From NCBI GenBank assembly GCA_963969395.1, contig OZ017795.1:30113063-30177062 (forward strand): DNA of 64,000 bases, in the 5' to 3' direction. A program made the translations under genes and the position numbers. The notes under the pieces are model-generated. The model worked only from the letters and a program-made list of their open reading frames with translations, did no database searches and had not been told where the DNA came from. This DNA is from Pseudoscleropodium purum. Lineage: Eukaryota > Streptophyta > Bryopsida > Hypnales > Brachytheciaceae. Positions 50,791 to 62,640 of the stretch are shown here, in pieces. How positions within the stretch are numbered: the first letter of the stretch is position 1; each line of letters begins with the position of its first letter.

Positions 50791-53074
50791 TAGTCTTTCC
50801 CACTTTGAGGTAATTGTGGAATAATGACATAAACTTTCTCATGGACAATGATTTAAATAAAAATTATATTTCCTAGAAGCTAATGTATGAATCTATATTT
50901 TTTTTTTAAAGTTGAAGGAAATAATTGAAGTTATGTAAGCCTGTTAAAAATCCACTTTGTCTTCTATGGAGATATTGGGACTTCAAGGTTAAGATCAAGG
51001 ATACTTCCAAGGGTGATTAAAAGAAATGCCTATATTATTTGTTGTTTTTTGGTCTAGTACTCACAATTTTTCTTAGAATACTTCAAATTTTTGAAAAATG
51101 GCCAATGAAATGAATGAATAGATCCTTTGGGGATATTGTATTACAAAAAGATTAAGTGTAGAATAATTCTATGAGTGGGAGAACCAAAAGAACGCAAATT
51201 CTTAAGTCTAAGGTAGGTACTTTGATATTATCATGTGAAATTATAGAAAAAATAGGAAAAAAATAAAAAAATGGACCATTTGTACAAATCAGTGACAATA
51301 GTCTTTTACTATAAAAAGCACCAAAATAATGTTTTCTATTTTTCAAAATGCATAAAGAAATAAATTTGTTTTGAAACATAAAGAATAGTCTTCTTAAATT
51401 TCTTTAACCAATAGTTGCTAGCCTCTAAATTTTAACTTTTAATTTCATAAAATGGATGATCAATAATATTCAAATCCTTAATATTGCAATTGTGGCATGT
51501 TTGTAAAATCAATACTTTCTCACAATCTAATTTATAAAAATGACAAGAAAAAAAATTAATAATTTGATATTAGTTCTAGATTGTTGTATTCTTGTTCAAA
51601 ATGAGAATACACAAAGTACGTACTAAAATATGGCAAGACACACACCATTGGATTGAAAATTCAATAACTAACATATTTCATTTGGAGATCATTTTAATAT
51701 ATGAACCTTATCATCCTTACATACAACACCATACATGTAGAATACATGACCATTTTGCAACTCATACATATAGTAAGTGTAATAACAATCTAAATTAAAA
51801 GTTTCATGTATCATTGAATTTGGCTTAGTATAAATACAAATTTTTGCAATTTGTGAATTATGTCAATTCATATGCTTTGCTTGTCAAATATACCAAAAAA
51901 CACCAAGTTGCAATCCAAAGTGGACTTCTTTAAACCATTATGAATTGAAGGGTTATGATTTGTGCAAGGGATAAAGATGAACACTAGCATTTAAAAACTC
52001 ATTATCTAGTTATTTTGCTTGTAAACTACCAATACCAATTTGATTTGGTTTCATTGAAAACCATAAGTTGGGTTGGAAATACACCCATTAAAAAGGTAGA
52101 AATACTTATTGTGGCCCATGTCATGATATTCTTTTGTGTCCTCTTTGTATTCTTTTCAATTTCGGAGTGATCTTGTTTATAATTATTGGTATCTTACTCA
52201 AATGAACTTGTAAGTCCATATTACTTTATTTTTGTACTAAACTACCCTATTTCTACTTCAACAAGCCTTTGCATTATTTGCTTAGAAATATAGAATATTC
52301 TATTATACAAATCCCAATCAATCTTATTCAATTTGCCATAAGTGACAATTATAAGTGCTCCTACCTTCAACATTAGTAATATTTCATGTATTATTTCCAC
52401 AACCATTAGTATATCATGTGTAATTACCACAAAAGTAATGGCTGATTCCTTCTATCATTTCCTTTTATATTCATGTTTTTATTTTTAAATATGAAAAAAT
52501 TATCTATCAATATGGCAAATCATCATGTGTACTTTCAATATTTGTATTATTTTAAAAAATAAATAAATTGCATGGCATATGAAAATAGTATTCCAATTTT
52601 TTTTTCATGTATATCATTAATTTTTGCATTATGTTTTAATATAAGAAAAATATTTATCATACAAAAATAGTATGCCAAACAAATTTTGAGGAGTAAAAAA
52701 TAAATAAAAATAAAGGAAGGTGAAGTGAGGGTGAAAGTAATAGTAAAATATAGGCACAATATCATTGTATTTAAAGTATTCTATTAATAGCTAATATGTC
52801 TTTTCTACTACCATTAGTATATCATTTGAAATTTAACAAAAGTGATAGCTAAGCCCTCTTTAAATATCATTTTATATCTATTATTCAATACTTTAAATAT
52901 AGCAAATCATCTATAGCATTGAGGTTCAATATCAATGGCTCTCTATCAATTTTTGTATTATATAATTTTTTTGAATTTTTTTTGGCATAAAAAAAGAATA
53001 GAAGTGTTGGTAAGAAATTTTTTAATTAGAGTTAAAATTAAAGTCAAGGTCAAAATAAATTATTTAAAAAAAAT
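50791..53074. other. AT-rich stretch, no gene recognised
   Basis: Short open frames only (for example 51592-51798 and 52242-52430), none with family motifs or splice context. No dynein motor exon is visible. Confidence 0.35.
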
Positions 53075-53327
53075 TTAAAATAATAAAATATTAAAAATAT
53101 TAGCATGCAAAAAGATGTCTATTTGTAGCTTGTTTTCTAATTTCCTAATTGTTATATTTGTGATAGATAAAAACTTGGTGAAATTCAATATCATTCCTCT
53201 AATCAATTGGAATGCCATAAATTTTGTTTTGTACACCATCCTCTTCATTTTCCTGACACCAAATGCACCCGTATTGACAATTTGGCCCATGTATTTAGGA
53301 GACCCAATGGACATCACTAACAAATAG
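53075..53327 (-). pseudogene. Possible transposon-protein relic with a CxWC-like motif
   Basis: In one minus-strand frame the segment reads HGPNCQYGCIWCQENEED, then VQNKIYGIPID, then DIEFHQVF before stops. The Cys-x-x-x-Cys-x-x-Cys spacing and flanking acidic residues resemble zinc-binding segments of transposon-encoded proteins. The frame is broken by stops on both sides. No family can be named with confidence. Confidence 0.2.
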
Positions 53328-53649
53328 ACAAATAAATAAAAACAAATATTTGTTTTAATCCTTAAGGTCCGAAAGTCTTTTTTTCAACAAACTCCACTCA
53401 AATTGACATATCTATTGCAAAGTGCAAAAACTCTAGAATTTTTTTTGCATATCTACTATAATAGTTGAATCTTGTAGTAAACTATTGCAAAAATGTATGG
53501 AAGAAAATTTAGAAACTTTGATTGCATGGATTGCAAGATATTTGCATTTTTAGTGAAGAAAACTAGTGTTTTTTCACCTAGCTTGACTAGATTTTAAGGC
53601 TTTGAATCTTCTAAGCTTAAGTTTTTTGTACTACTTATATTGAGTTAAA

Positions 53650-54090
53650 AAAAATAACATTGAAGAATTGAGTTGAAAGTGTAGGAAAAAAAATTAAAAA
53701 ATATATTGATTTTCCTTCTTCAAAAAATTGTCAAGTATATTAAGCATGTTCAATAATGAAGAAATAATGAAAAAAAACTAAATTGTCAATAGGTCTAACA
53801 TAGAATTGAGATAAAATAATCCCAATAGTGAGATTGTTTTAGCAAGCAAAATAACCTTGTTAAATTTTTTCTAAAAAATTGTGTAGATTGGAATTAGAAA
53901 TAAATCTTATAAGTTATGTTTTAGAAAAGATGTTTAGATTGCCTCCAAAACAAGATCGGTTATGAGTTTCTCAAATCAAATGAATCAAATCTTTCAAAGT
54001 AGACAAAAAATTATTTCTATGTGAAACAAAAATATGAAAAATTTATTTAGAAATTTTGTCATTTATATTGTGTTACCTAATGAACCCTAT
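53650..54090. repeat. Dispersed repeat, copy 2 (partner at 50380-50790)
   Basis: See the partner copy for shared phrases. A third, shorter match (TTGAGTTCAAAGTCTAAG, AAAAAATTGTTAAAGAGAAG, AAACTAAATTGTTAAT) lies at about 57435-57560. The family thus has at least two full and one partial copies in this window. Confidence 0.5.
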
Positions 54091-57000
54091 TTAGGGTTTA
54101 AGGTGGTATAATTTTATTCTTTAGGGTGATTTTGTGATTTCAAATATACACTTGAGTTATGAGGATATTTGATGTAGAGCTATTTACCCTAATTATTGTA
54201 TTTTAGATGATCATATTTTAACATAAAAAGCTACAAAGGACATATTTCCAATATCCTATTTTTTTATAAATTTGTTTCTGTAATTTTTTAAATAGAGCTA
54301 TCTTACATCTAAAATCTAAGTGCCCAATTGACCAAGTGATAGTTTTTAACCTTTAAAGGTCAATTGTTCATTAAACAAACAAGTAGGATCCTATGAAGTC
54401 AATTATGGTTGGATGTTAACAAATTTTTGTTACAAAGTGTGAACAAGTACCCTTCATGGAAGTACAATTTTAACCCTAGTCTTAAATTAATTATGATAAA
54501 TGCTTAAACTTTTTTTGGCAGCCTAATCAACTTCAGCATCTTTGGAGTACAAAAATGATCATCAACTTCTAGAATTTGGAATATGTATAACTAATAAAAC
54601 ATGTCATGCAATTGCCAAAACAAATTTAGTTCTCAAATCACATTCTAAGAGGAGTCAAACTTTATTAGCTATATTGAATAGACTTCAATAAAAAAAAACA
54701 TTTTCTTCTAACTTCAAGCCCTATTATCTTGTAATATGTGAAGTCAAAATTTTTGAAGTTTGTTCTACATATATCAAATGTTTGTCTCTTCATACCATTT
54801 GGATTTTAAATAAAAAGTTTCTTCATTGCACATAAAATCATCAAAAAATGACTAGTGTACTACCAATGCACTTAACCTCTTTACATTGCATGTTGATTTA
54901 GAATTAGGTAGACTCTATAGTTGCTTCAAAAAATTTTGGTGAGTGAACCTAACAATATATACATATAAATGGTCAAAATCTTATTTTTGTGTAAAGCAAA
55001 AATTATACACTTAGACAGCTCAAAGTTTGTTGGTTCTATTTTAAAAGAATGAAAAAAAGTTCCTTTTTCTCACTTCAAACATTCTAATCTTTCAATCCAT
55101 GCAATCAAATGGAATGAATTTTTTAATATACTTTTCTAAATTTAGAATTAAAAAATATATATTATTTTGGACAATGCATCAAAAAAGGGAAATTTGGGGC
55201 TTCTCCTCTTCCAAAATATCCTTCAACCTTTAGGAGTTAATAACAAGTTTATCACTGAATGCTTCAAAATCCCTACTAAAACTATCCCATAAACATTTAA
55301 TTCAATATGAGTGTGTTTAACACATATGGCTTCAAAGATTGAAGGTAAATGGACTATAAACTACATTTACAATTAAGTTTTTGATATATATATATATACA
55401 CACACACATACACTACTAGTAACATGGTATAATTTAAATTATCCACCCTTGATTGTAGATTTTCTTGACTAGCAGTCCATTTTATCATCTACATGAAATT
55501 ATTTGTTCAAATCTATACTCATCTTACTATGACTAAGAAAATTTGTATAACCCCCATCTGTCAAGGCTAACTTATTAGTAAAATTTCTTACTATGTGATG
55601 TTTTTCTATAGCCTAATTTATAAACATCAAAGTATTTAGCATTTCATGGATCCTATAGTAGCCCTTCATGATATATAAAATTTCCTAGCTTCAAATTGAA
55701 TAGACTCTATTTTTTAACTTAAGTAATTTTCTAAAAAAAGGACAATGACCTCCCCAGGCTTTGCTCCCAAGCATTGATTTAAATAAAAAAATTCATGTGT
55801 TTTTTTATCTTCAAAAAAAGTTTTTAAATATCACAACAAAAATTGAGACTATAAGAGCCTACCCAAAATTCATTTTGTCTTGTGAGGGGACAATACTACA
55901 ATCGGACTTTAGGGGTTAATGGTATAGACTAGCATGCTACATTAGTATGTCATTTGTAATTGCTATAGAATAAATGGCTCATTGCTTACTAAATCTACTT
56001 TTCTACCTATTATTTAATTCTTTAAGTAGGGCAAATTAATGATAGAAGTTTATTGTTATATGTGCTATCAGTTTTTGCATTTCAAAATATTAAATGTCAA
56101 TGCTATGGATAGAGTTTACAAAACCACATCTAATGCTTTCCAATGGGAAAAAAGTTGTCATAATTGGTATGTTAGTCAAAGGATATCAATTGCCATCATA
56201 AACAAAGAAACAAACACAACACACAAAATGAAAGTAAAATAAAATAAAATAAAGAAAAGTACTGATACAATGTTATAGCAATTGAAGTGTTCTTTAGCTC
56301 ATCAACCTAGAGGCTTATGACTAACTTTCTAATTTTTATCTAATTCAAAATTCAAAATCTTATACTTGATATGTTGGTTGAAATTGTGCAAAACTTGCTT
56401 TGTGCATTCATTTTTCCAAGAGCATTTTGATGTCACCAAATTAGCTCAAGTTGGCTTAAAAATTTAGGAGGTCATAATGTAAGTCACAAACAATAGATTT
56501 CTTAGTGGTTCATTGTAAATCAAGAATCTTATTTTACACACTAGCATTCATGACTTGACTAATTTAATTGATTTCTTAGGAATCTTTTGGAAATATTTTT
56601 TTGTCTTTAATCTTTTTTTAATCGTTTAAAATCTATTAGAATCTTTTATAGAGTATGAATCTAGAATTTGGAATTTTAATCAAGTTCTTAACAAATATAA
56701 TTTGATTTGATTTCCAATATAATTTAGAAACTACAATTCAAACTTAGAATTTGATCAAAGTTTTATTCAAATTTAAGTCTAAATCTAATCTAATTTTAAT
56801 AATTAAATGAAATTTCAAACTTTGATTCAATTTAGATCAATTCAAATTCTACTTCAATTTTTATTTAGTTTCCTTTATAGTATAATTTGATTGACTTTCT
56901 AATTTATGTTTTGAAGTGTGATACAATAAATATAAGTAGAGAATTTTGGATATTTTTTAGTTGATTTATTTTATATATAATTCATTTTTCTCAGAGCATT

Positions 57001-57434
57001 TTTGAACCATTTTGATTCAAATAGTAATTTGATTTGAATTCTAAATTTTGAAAAAAAAATCTTCAATTTTGAATCATTCACATTTTAACTCCAAGCTTTG
57101 ATGGAACTATTTAAATAAGAGCTCTTCAAATCCTAAATTACAAAGGTCATTTTTCTATCAAAAAACACTCAAAATTGTTAATTTTATTACATTTATCCAA
57201 GAAAATAGAAAAAATAATTTTTTTAGAGTTGGCCCTTAGGATTTTGTGCTTCACTTGTCTTAGATCATGTGGTAAAAGTTTCATGAAGTTTGATTATACA
57301 AATTCGAAGATATTAGCATTCAAAGTTAGAAACAGAAGTTTTTTTTGAAAGCTAGCCTAGAATTTCAAATGATTTTGACTTCCATTTGTGGAAAAAATTT
57401 GCACTATGGGATTTGAATTAAAGAAAAAGTTTTC
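54091..57434. other. AT-rich stretch, no gene recognised
   Basis: Contains a (TA)n(CA)n microsatellite at about 55384-55412 and many short frames. The 67-codon frame at 56039-56242 has no recognised motif. Confidence 0.35.
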
Positions 57435-57570
57435 TTGAAGAATTGAGTTCAAAGTCTAAGATAAAATCCCAAAAGATTTGAAAGCACTCCAATTTCAATC
57501 TTTAAAAAATTGTTAAAGAGAAGTAGGTTCAAGATTGAACAAAAAACTAAATTGTTAATTTTGTCCCCTA

Positions 57571-57760
57571 AAGGGTAAAGGGCGTGATGGTTGAAGCCAA
57601 TAATTGCTTACCAAGAAGTCTAGGGTTCAAACTCAACCAACGCTTTGTTGCCTTGAAAATAAATTGGTTAGTTTTTGTTTTTCAAATTTGAGGAAACCAA
57701 CACAAATGTACTTCATAACTAATTCAACCTAGGTGTGCTTTTCTCACAAAAATTAATACA
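57571..57760 (+). mobile_element. Possible tRNA-derived SINE
   Basis: A box-A-like segment GGGCGTGATGGTTGAAGCC (about 57579-57597) is followed about 30 bases later by a box-B-like GGGTTCAAACTC (57622-57634), the spacing of an internal RNA polymerase III promoter. The sequence does not fold as a complete tRNA. Downstream unrelated AT-rich sequence would be the SINE body. The 3' end and target duplication were not located. Confidence 0.35.
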
Positions 57761-59343
57761 TTTTTTACTAATGTTGTCTTCAATTGGACCACATTCTTCT
57801 AGTAGTGAAATTTGATTAAGGTAAGAGGCTCTAATGTTGGAGGTCATTTAGAACCGTCCATGTAGGCTCACCTATAATGGACTGAGGTGATCTTTAAATG
57901 GTCCTTCTATAGTCATTGAATGAATCAATAAATTCTTTTCTTACAAAAGCCAATCATTCTCTTTGCTTTTCCCATATCTCTTCAGATGTTGCAAGTGAAT
58001 GGTTTATGTAAGACCTAGGATTAGAAATAGGGACCTATGACTCATCTTGTTTGAAAATTCATAAGTAATTCAAAAATGACTCAAAAAAAATATGGAATGA
58101 CTTGGGTTACAATCAAAATCTAATTTTCTTTGTTTGAAAAAATAGCTAAAAATAATCCCATACAAGGAACCACATGGAAAATGTGGCCTGGCCCTTGGAT
58201 GCAAACTTTAAGAGCCTCCTACCTTATAAATGATTGATGATACTACAAACAACCTTCCAAAATCAAATTTATATTATGTTATGTGCTTCATGTATGAAAA
58301 ATTGTGTACCTATGTTAAGACATCCTTTCAAAAGATCAAATCACTAAAAATTGTACATATTATTCCTATCATTGTGCATGATGATTGTTCCTATTATTAT
58401 GGATTTGAGAAATCAAGTGCTACGATTGGTAAGAAAATCTCATGAGTCTACAAACCAATCATCAATCAAATCTAGAAGGCCTCAATAACTATTTAGAAAG
58501 TTTAGGTTCACTCTAAATACCCTAACAACTCTAACCAACTAATGAATTTGAAAAAATTCAAAAAAACAAGGGATGTATCAAATGTATTGGCTTTTTAAAA
58601 AAGCATCTGCAATAATCTATTATCTTATGTGTAGGTTAGTTTTTGTAAATTATTAGGGAAAATTAGGAACATGTCTAAAATTTGAAAATTTATATAGCTA
58701 TTTTTTAAAATTTGAGAAAATTTCATTGTTGCCAATTATAGATATTAAAAAAATTTAGAAGAAAGAACTCATTTATGCATGAATAAAAAAATCAATTTGT
58801 TTAAAGAAGAGTGTTCAAAAATTTAGGTCAAGCAAAGTGCCAAAAGCCAAGAAATTCAAATCAAATTGCCAAATTGACTAAAATCCAAAATTAAATTATT
58901 TGAGCACCAAGGTACCAAATTTGACTTGAACTTATGATATTTCTAATTGCACACAACCTTTGACATTGTTGTGTAGCCTTTTTTTTTAACCAAGAATTTT
59001 CTTCTTTGTTGTAGACTTTTACTTTTGTGTTGCTAACCTCTCCTTCTCTATTTTATGAATAACCCTTGATAATGTCCAGTCTTCTAAATAAAACTTGAAT
59101 TTCCTCAAGTTTAGAAGCCAACTCCAACTTTCCTTGAATTATAAATTCATGTAATGTAATCAAATGTCAAGTTGCAAGATCCCTAGCAACGTTAGTGTTT
59201 AGCTCTAAGACCTTATAGATACATCCAAAATCTTGGATAAAGGTCCTACAAAAATTAAAAATGATATAAAAAAACAAATCATGGTTCAAAAAAATAATTA
59301 GCATTTAATTTTTTAAATTTTTATTAAAACATAATCAATTTTA
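57761..59343. other. AT-rich stretch, no gene recognised
   Basis: No recognised protein. The 71-codon frame at 58230-58445 has no family signature. A small patch near 57840-57910 is GC-richer and could belong to the preceding SINE-like element. Confidence 0.35.
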
Positions 59344-60234
59344 TTAAAAATAATCACTATTAGTGGAACTATTGGTGCTTTCTATTTTTCTTCTTATTTC
59401 CTCTAACATTATTTCTTGTATTTTTTTCCTTGAGCTTGAAGCTTCTCTTGGAGGAAGCCAATTGTAGTTAAAAATCTCATCTAGTTTTTGAAAGATTGGC
59501 TTTTGAGATGCATCTTCCATTATTTTTTAACATAGTACAATAAAAAGATGCTACAATCATGTCCATTATCCTACAAAAGAACCTGTTGAATGAATTGGGC
59601 CCTAATTTCATTGTCTATGAATTAAAAACATTTGATTCCATATTTATATATAACTATATTTTAATAGCAAAAGCAATGTAATAAAAGTAATTAGAGACAT
59701 TTTAGTTATTGATACTTGTTGTTGTAGTATTTCTTCATGTATCACTTCATGGTGTTCATTTGCTCCAACTAAAACAAAATACCTAAAAGAAAATTTGATA
59801 ACTTACTACATTGGACTTCATAATAGGTAGGAAGAATTTCTTAAAGAACCTTGCTAGCAAACTTTGTCAAATATGACCTATCAAAATTGTTGTTGCTCCA
59901 TGCTAGATTAGCTTCTTTCAAGTTCTACTTCTAAGTATTAAATTGGGTCTTGAACAATTTAAAATGCAATAAATCAAGTAGTTGTACCTTAAGAGATATA
60001 CCAGTATAGGGTGGTAGAAGAGCAATATGTATGTTGTAATTAGGGCTACTTTACACTACAATGGAAAAGTGCATTGGTCATGAATTGTAGCGAAATAGAA
60101 CAATATGATTGGAGCAAATTTTGTTCTTCACTAAATTGAGTTTACACTATAGTGAAGACTTGAATGTTTGATGAATACCTCAAGCATGAATGAAAAAATG
60201 ACATGGTTATTTATGTGGCCTTACTTTTCATAAT

Positions 60235-60309
60235 GGAAGTTCTCTCAAGGTCAAGTTTCTTGGCCGGCTTCAACCCCTCGGGCAAGAAATTTGACTTTTG
60301 GAGAACTCC
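60235..60309. repeat. Imperfect 27-bp inverted repeat (hairpin)
   Basis: The left arm ends CAAGTTTCTTG, the right arm begins CAAGAAATTTGAC, and both outer ends read GGA(A)GTTCTC against GAGAACTCC. The loop of about 20 bases is unusually GC-rich for the area (GGCCGGCTTCAACCCCTCGG). It lies inside the broken transposase and may be a small foldback insertion. Confidence 0.6.
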
Positions 60310-60656
60310 AATTTCATTAAAATATTATTTATTGTAGCAAGTTTGATTGGGTAGACTCCCCTTATTTGTCATTCTCTCTTTCCCATGCTCAACTCTGATG
60401 ACTATAACAAAGCTACTTTTCTACAAATGAATATATTATATTGTATAGTTTAGCAAAGATAATACTCTCAATTCATCTAAATGAATTGAGTAAGTGCCTT
60501 ACAATGATGCAAAAGCCAATTTTATTTTAAGCAATCAATGGCAAATACAAGTTATTTATATCCATATGGGGTAGCAATAGGTAAAACAACTAGCCATGTG
60601 GGATATATAAATTTGAATGAATAAGAGCTCAATCACTTATAATTAAGTTAGAAGTA

Positions 60657-61034
60657 GGAATTGTGTTTGAAGTAGAATTTTAGACCTCATTTAAACATAG
60701 TTTAATATTTTTTTTCAAAAAACTTCAAATTAAAAAAAGTTGATAAATCAAGTTAAAATTTCATTACAAAAAATCCTTTTGAGATTTGAAGGCTCCAATT
60801 AAAAGTTATGAACAAATTTTGAAGAGGGGTTGGAAAGGACATTTTTTTTTACATTTTCAAACATCCTCTTTGAAAATTGTCCATAAATTTTTTATTAAAG
60901 TTTTGAAATCTCAAATATTTTTTTATTAATGAAATTCTTCTTGATTTACCAATTTTTTTTAGTTCAAATTTTTTTGAAAAAATAATTATACTATGCCTAA
61001 ATGAGGTTTTAAATTATACTTCAAACATATTTCC
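60657..61034. mobile_element. 378-bp foldback element nested in the transposase relic
   Basis: The left arm GTGTTTGAAGTA, CCTCATTTAAACATAGT, TTGATAAATCAAG, TTTCATTA, TTTGAGATTT is mirrored in reverse complement by the right arm (AAATCTCAAA, TAATGAAA, CTTGATTTACCAA, TATGCCTAAATGAGG, TACTTCAAACATA). The arms are about 170 bp and about 80-85% alike by eye. No coding frame. This is a MITE-like element that inserted into, or between fragments of, the pogo-type transposase. Confidence 0.7.
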
Positions 61035-62640
61035 TATATTTTGACATTGAATAGAAAAGCACTCATCTTCAAAATATTCCATATCCTTTGAGAGTACATG
61101 ACGGAAAATGGATTTCAATATAAAATTGATGTCTCTACCATCTACTCCTACAAATTGCAATGAAGCAATCCCTTTATTTTACCATCAAAATATATTTTGA
61201 TGGTTGTTGGATGAATTGCATTGGTGAACTAAAATCAAATCCCATGTACTTAAATTATTCCCACAAATTTGATATATAACAGATTGATGTGAAAATATTA
61301 CCAAACAAACATGACAAATAAAAATATTTTTTCCAAGAAATTTTTATTGAAATTGAGCACTTGATGCAAAAATTATAGCTTCTTAAAATTCATTGCAATC
61401 CCAAACATACAAAATATACATGGTTATTTGAGACAATCAATGGGATGTTGGACAAGATGGAAAGACAATTAAATAATGCTTTAAGAAGTCTTGACTGATT
61501 GTAGTGTAAACACCAACCAAAGAAGTCTTCTAAACAACTTCACAAATTGATGTTCATTGGCCAACAATCCCCTATCATAGACATATATGTCTTGGCCAAG
61601 ACTTCTTGATTGACTAATGCATTTCTCCACCATAATGTAATGCAACCTTTAGTTGCTTTAGCCACTACATCCAAAGTAATTTGACTACTATGCCCATCAA
61701 CTAGAAGAAGATGTTTTTTCTTTGATGAGACACACCTTCAAGTTAAATCTTAAAATTGTTCAACTATTAAAAAAAAATTCCTTTGTTAAGCCATCCATTC
61801 TCTTGCACTACCATTTGTCCGACATATGGTTCACATCTATCAACAAAGTTTTGATGCATCCTATTTGCCAAAGAGATATAAAGGTTATAAATACTATGTC
61901 CCATGACATTTGTCCAAACTAAGATGGTCATCCTTTAATGGTAGTATTAAGCATTGAAACATTTCTAAACCCTTTGACACCAATCACCTTTATACTACTA
62001 ATTATTTAGGATGCATTTAATCAAATTTTGTCCTCATTCCAAATTCTAATTGGGAAATATCTTCTTTCATCATACATGTTAGTAAGAAATGTATAAAACT
62101 GATGACATATTTTTTTACAACATTCTTTTTCTTAAAGTATCTAAGTCCTTAAGCCTTCACAATACCAAGTGCAAATGCCATTGTTGAAAGCACTACCACC
62201 AATTTCTTCCAAAAATTCCTTTGTGAAAATCCTTTGTAAAAAGAATAACCCTACCTTTACAAATTAATTTCACTTTTCCTTCCAGAAGAATTAGTAATAC
62301 ATGATGAACCACTCATTGCCTTGTCTCATGCCACTCAACCAATAATTTCTTCTTGGTTAGTTTCTTTAATTAGCACAATCTCTAGGCCATTTTTTTTAGA
62401 TTTAATCTTTCCATCTAGCCAAGTCTTAATGCTTGGTTTTAGTATGAAATAGTATCATGATGCTTCTCTAATATTCTTCCAACTGCATTCAATGTTTTAA
62501 GAACAGATCTCAATGCTTCTTCAATTCATAGACCACACTTCTTTTTAGTTTCTTTCTTGACTTTATTTAAAGAAGTTTTTAAGCCTTATGGGTCATGGAA
62601 GCTTTGTTCAATTACGTCTTAAAATCTCGCACATGAACTA

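Larger units (their letters stand above)
59344..62640 (-). pseudogene. Decayed pogo-type DDE transposase (CENP-B/DDE_1 family)
   Basis: Pieces appear in the right order on the minus strand, in several frames with stops. About 62100-62600: DNA-binding part, with KKLLVEWHETRQ, then CKGRV...F, then FGRNWWWCFQQWH, like the EEE.LVEW and GRSWWYWFLKRHP segments of CENP-B-type HTH regions. About 61750-61880: RMHQNFVDRCEPYVGQ and VVQENGW. 61655-61710: LLLVDGHSSQITLDVV, the catalytic DGH.S box. About 59940-60060: NYNIHIALLPPYTG, the usual LPPHT.H stretch with later residues changed. About 59850-59905: NNNFDRSYLTKFASKVL. The C-terminus is a clean 58-codon frame, 59344-59520 (KLDEIFNYNWLPPREASSS). Between the catalytic pieces lies unrelated DNA including a foldback element. 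It is non-functional. Confidence 0.7.

Noticed and set aside
57571..57650. A complete tRNA gene
   Set aside because: Box-like segments are present, but the sequence does not close into an acceptor stem and cloverleaf.
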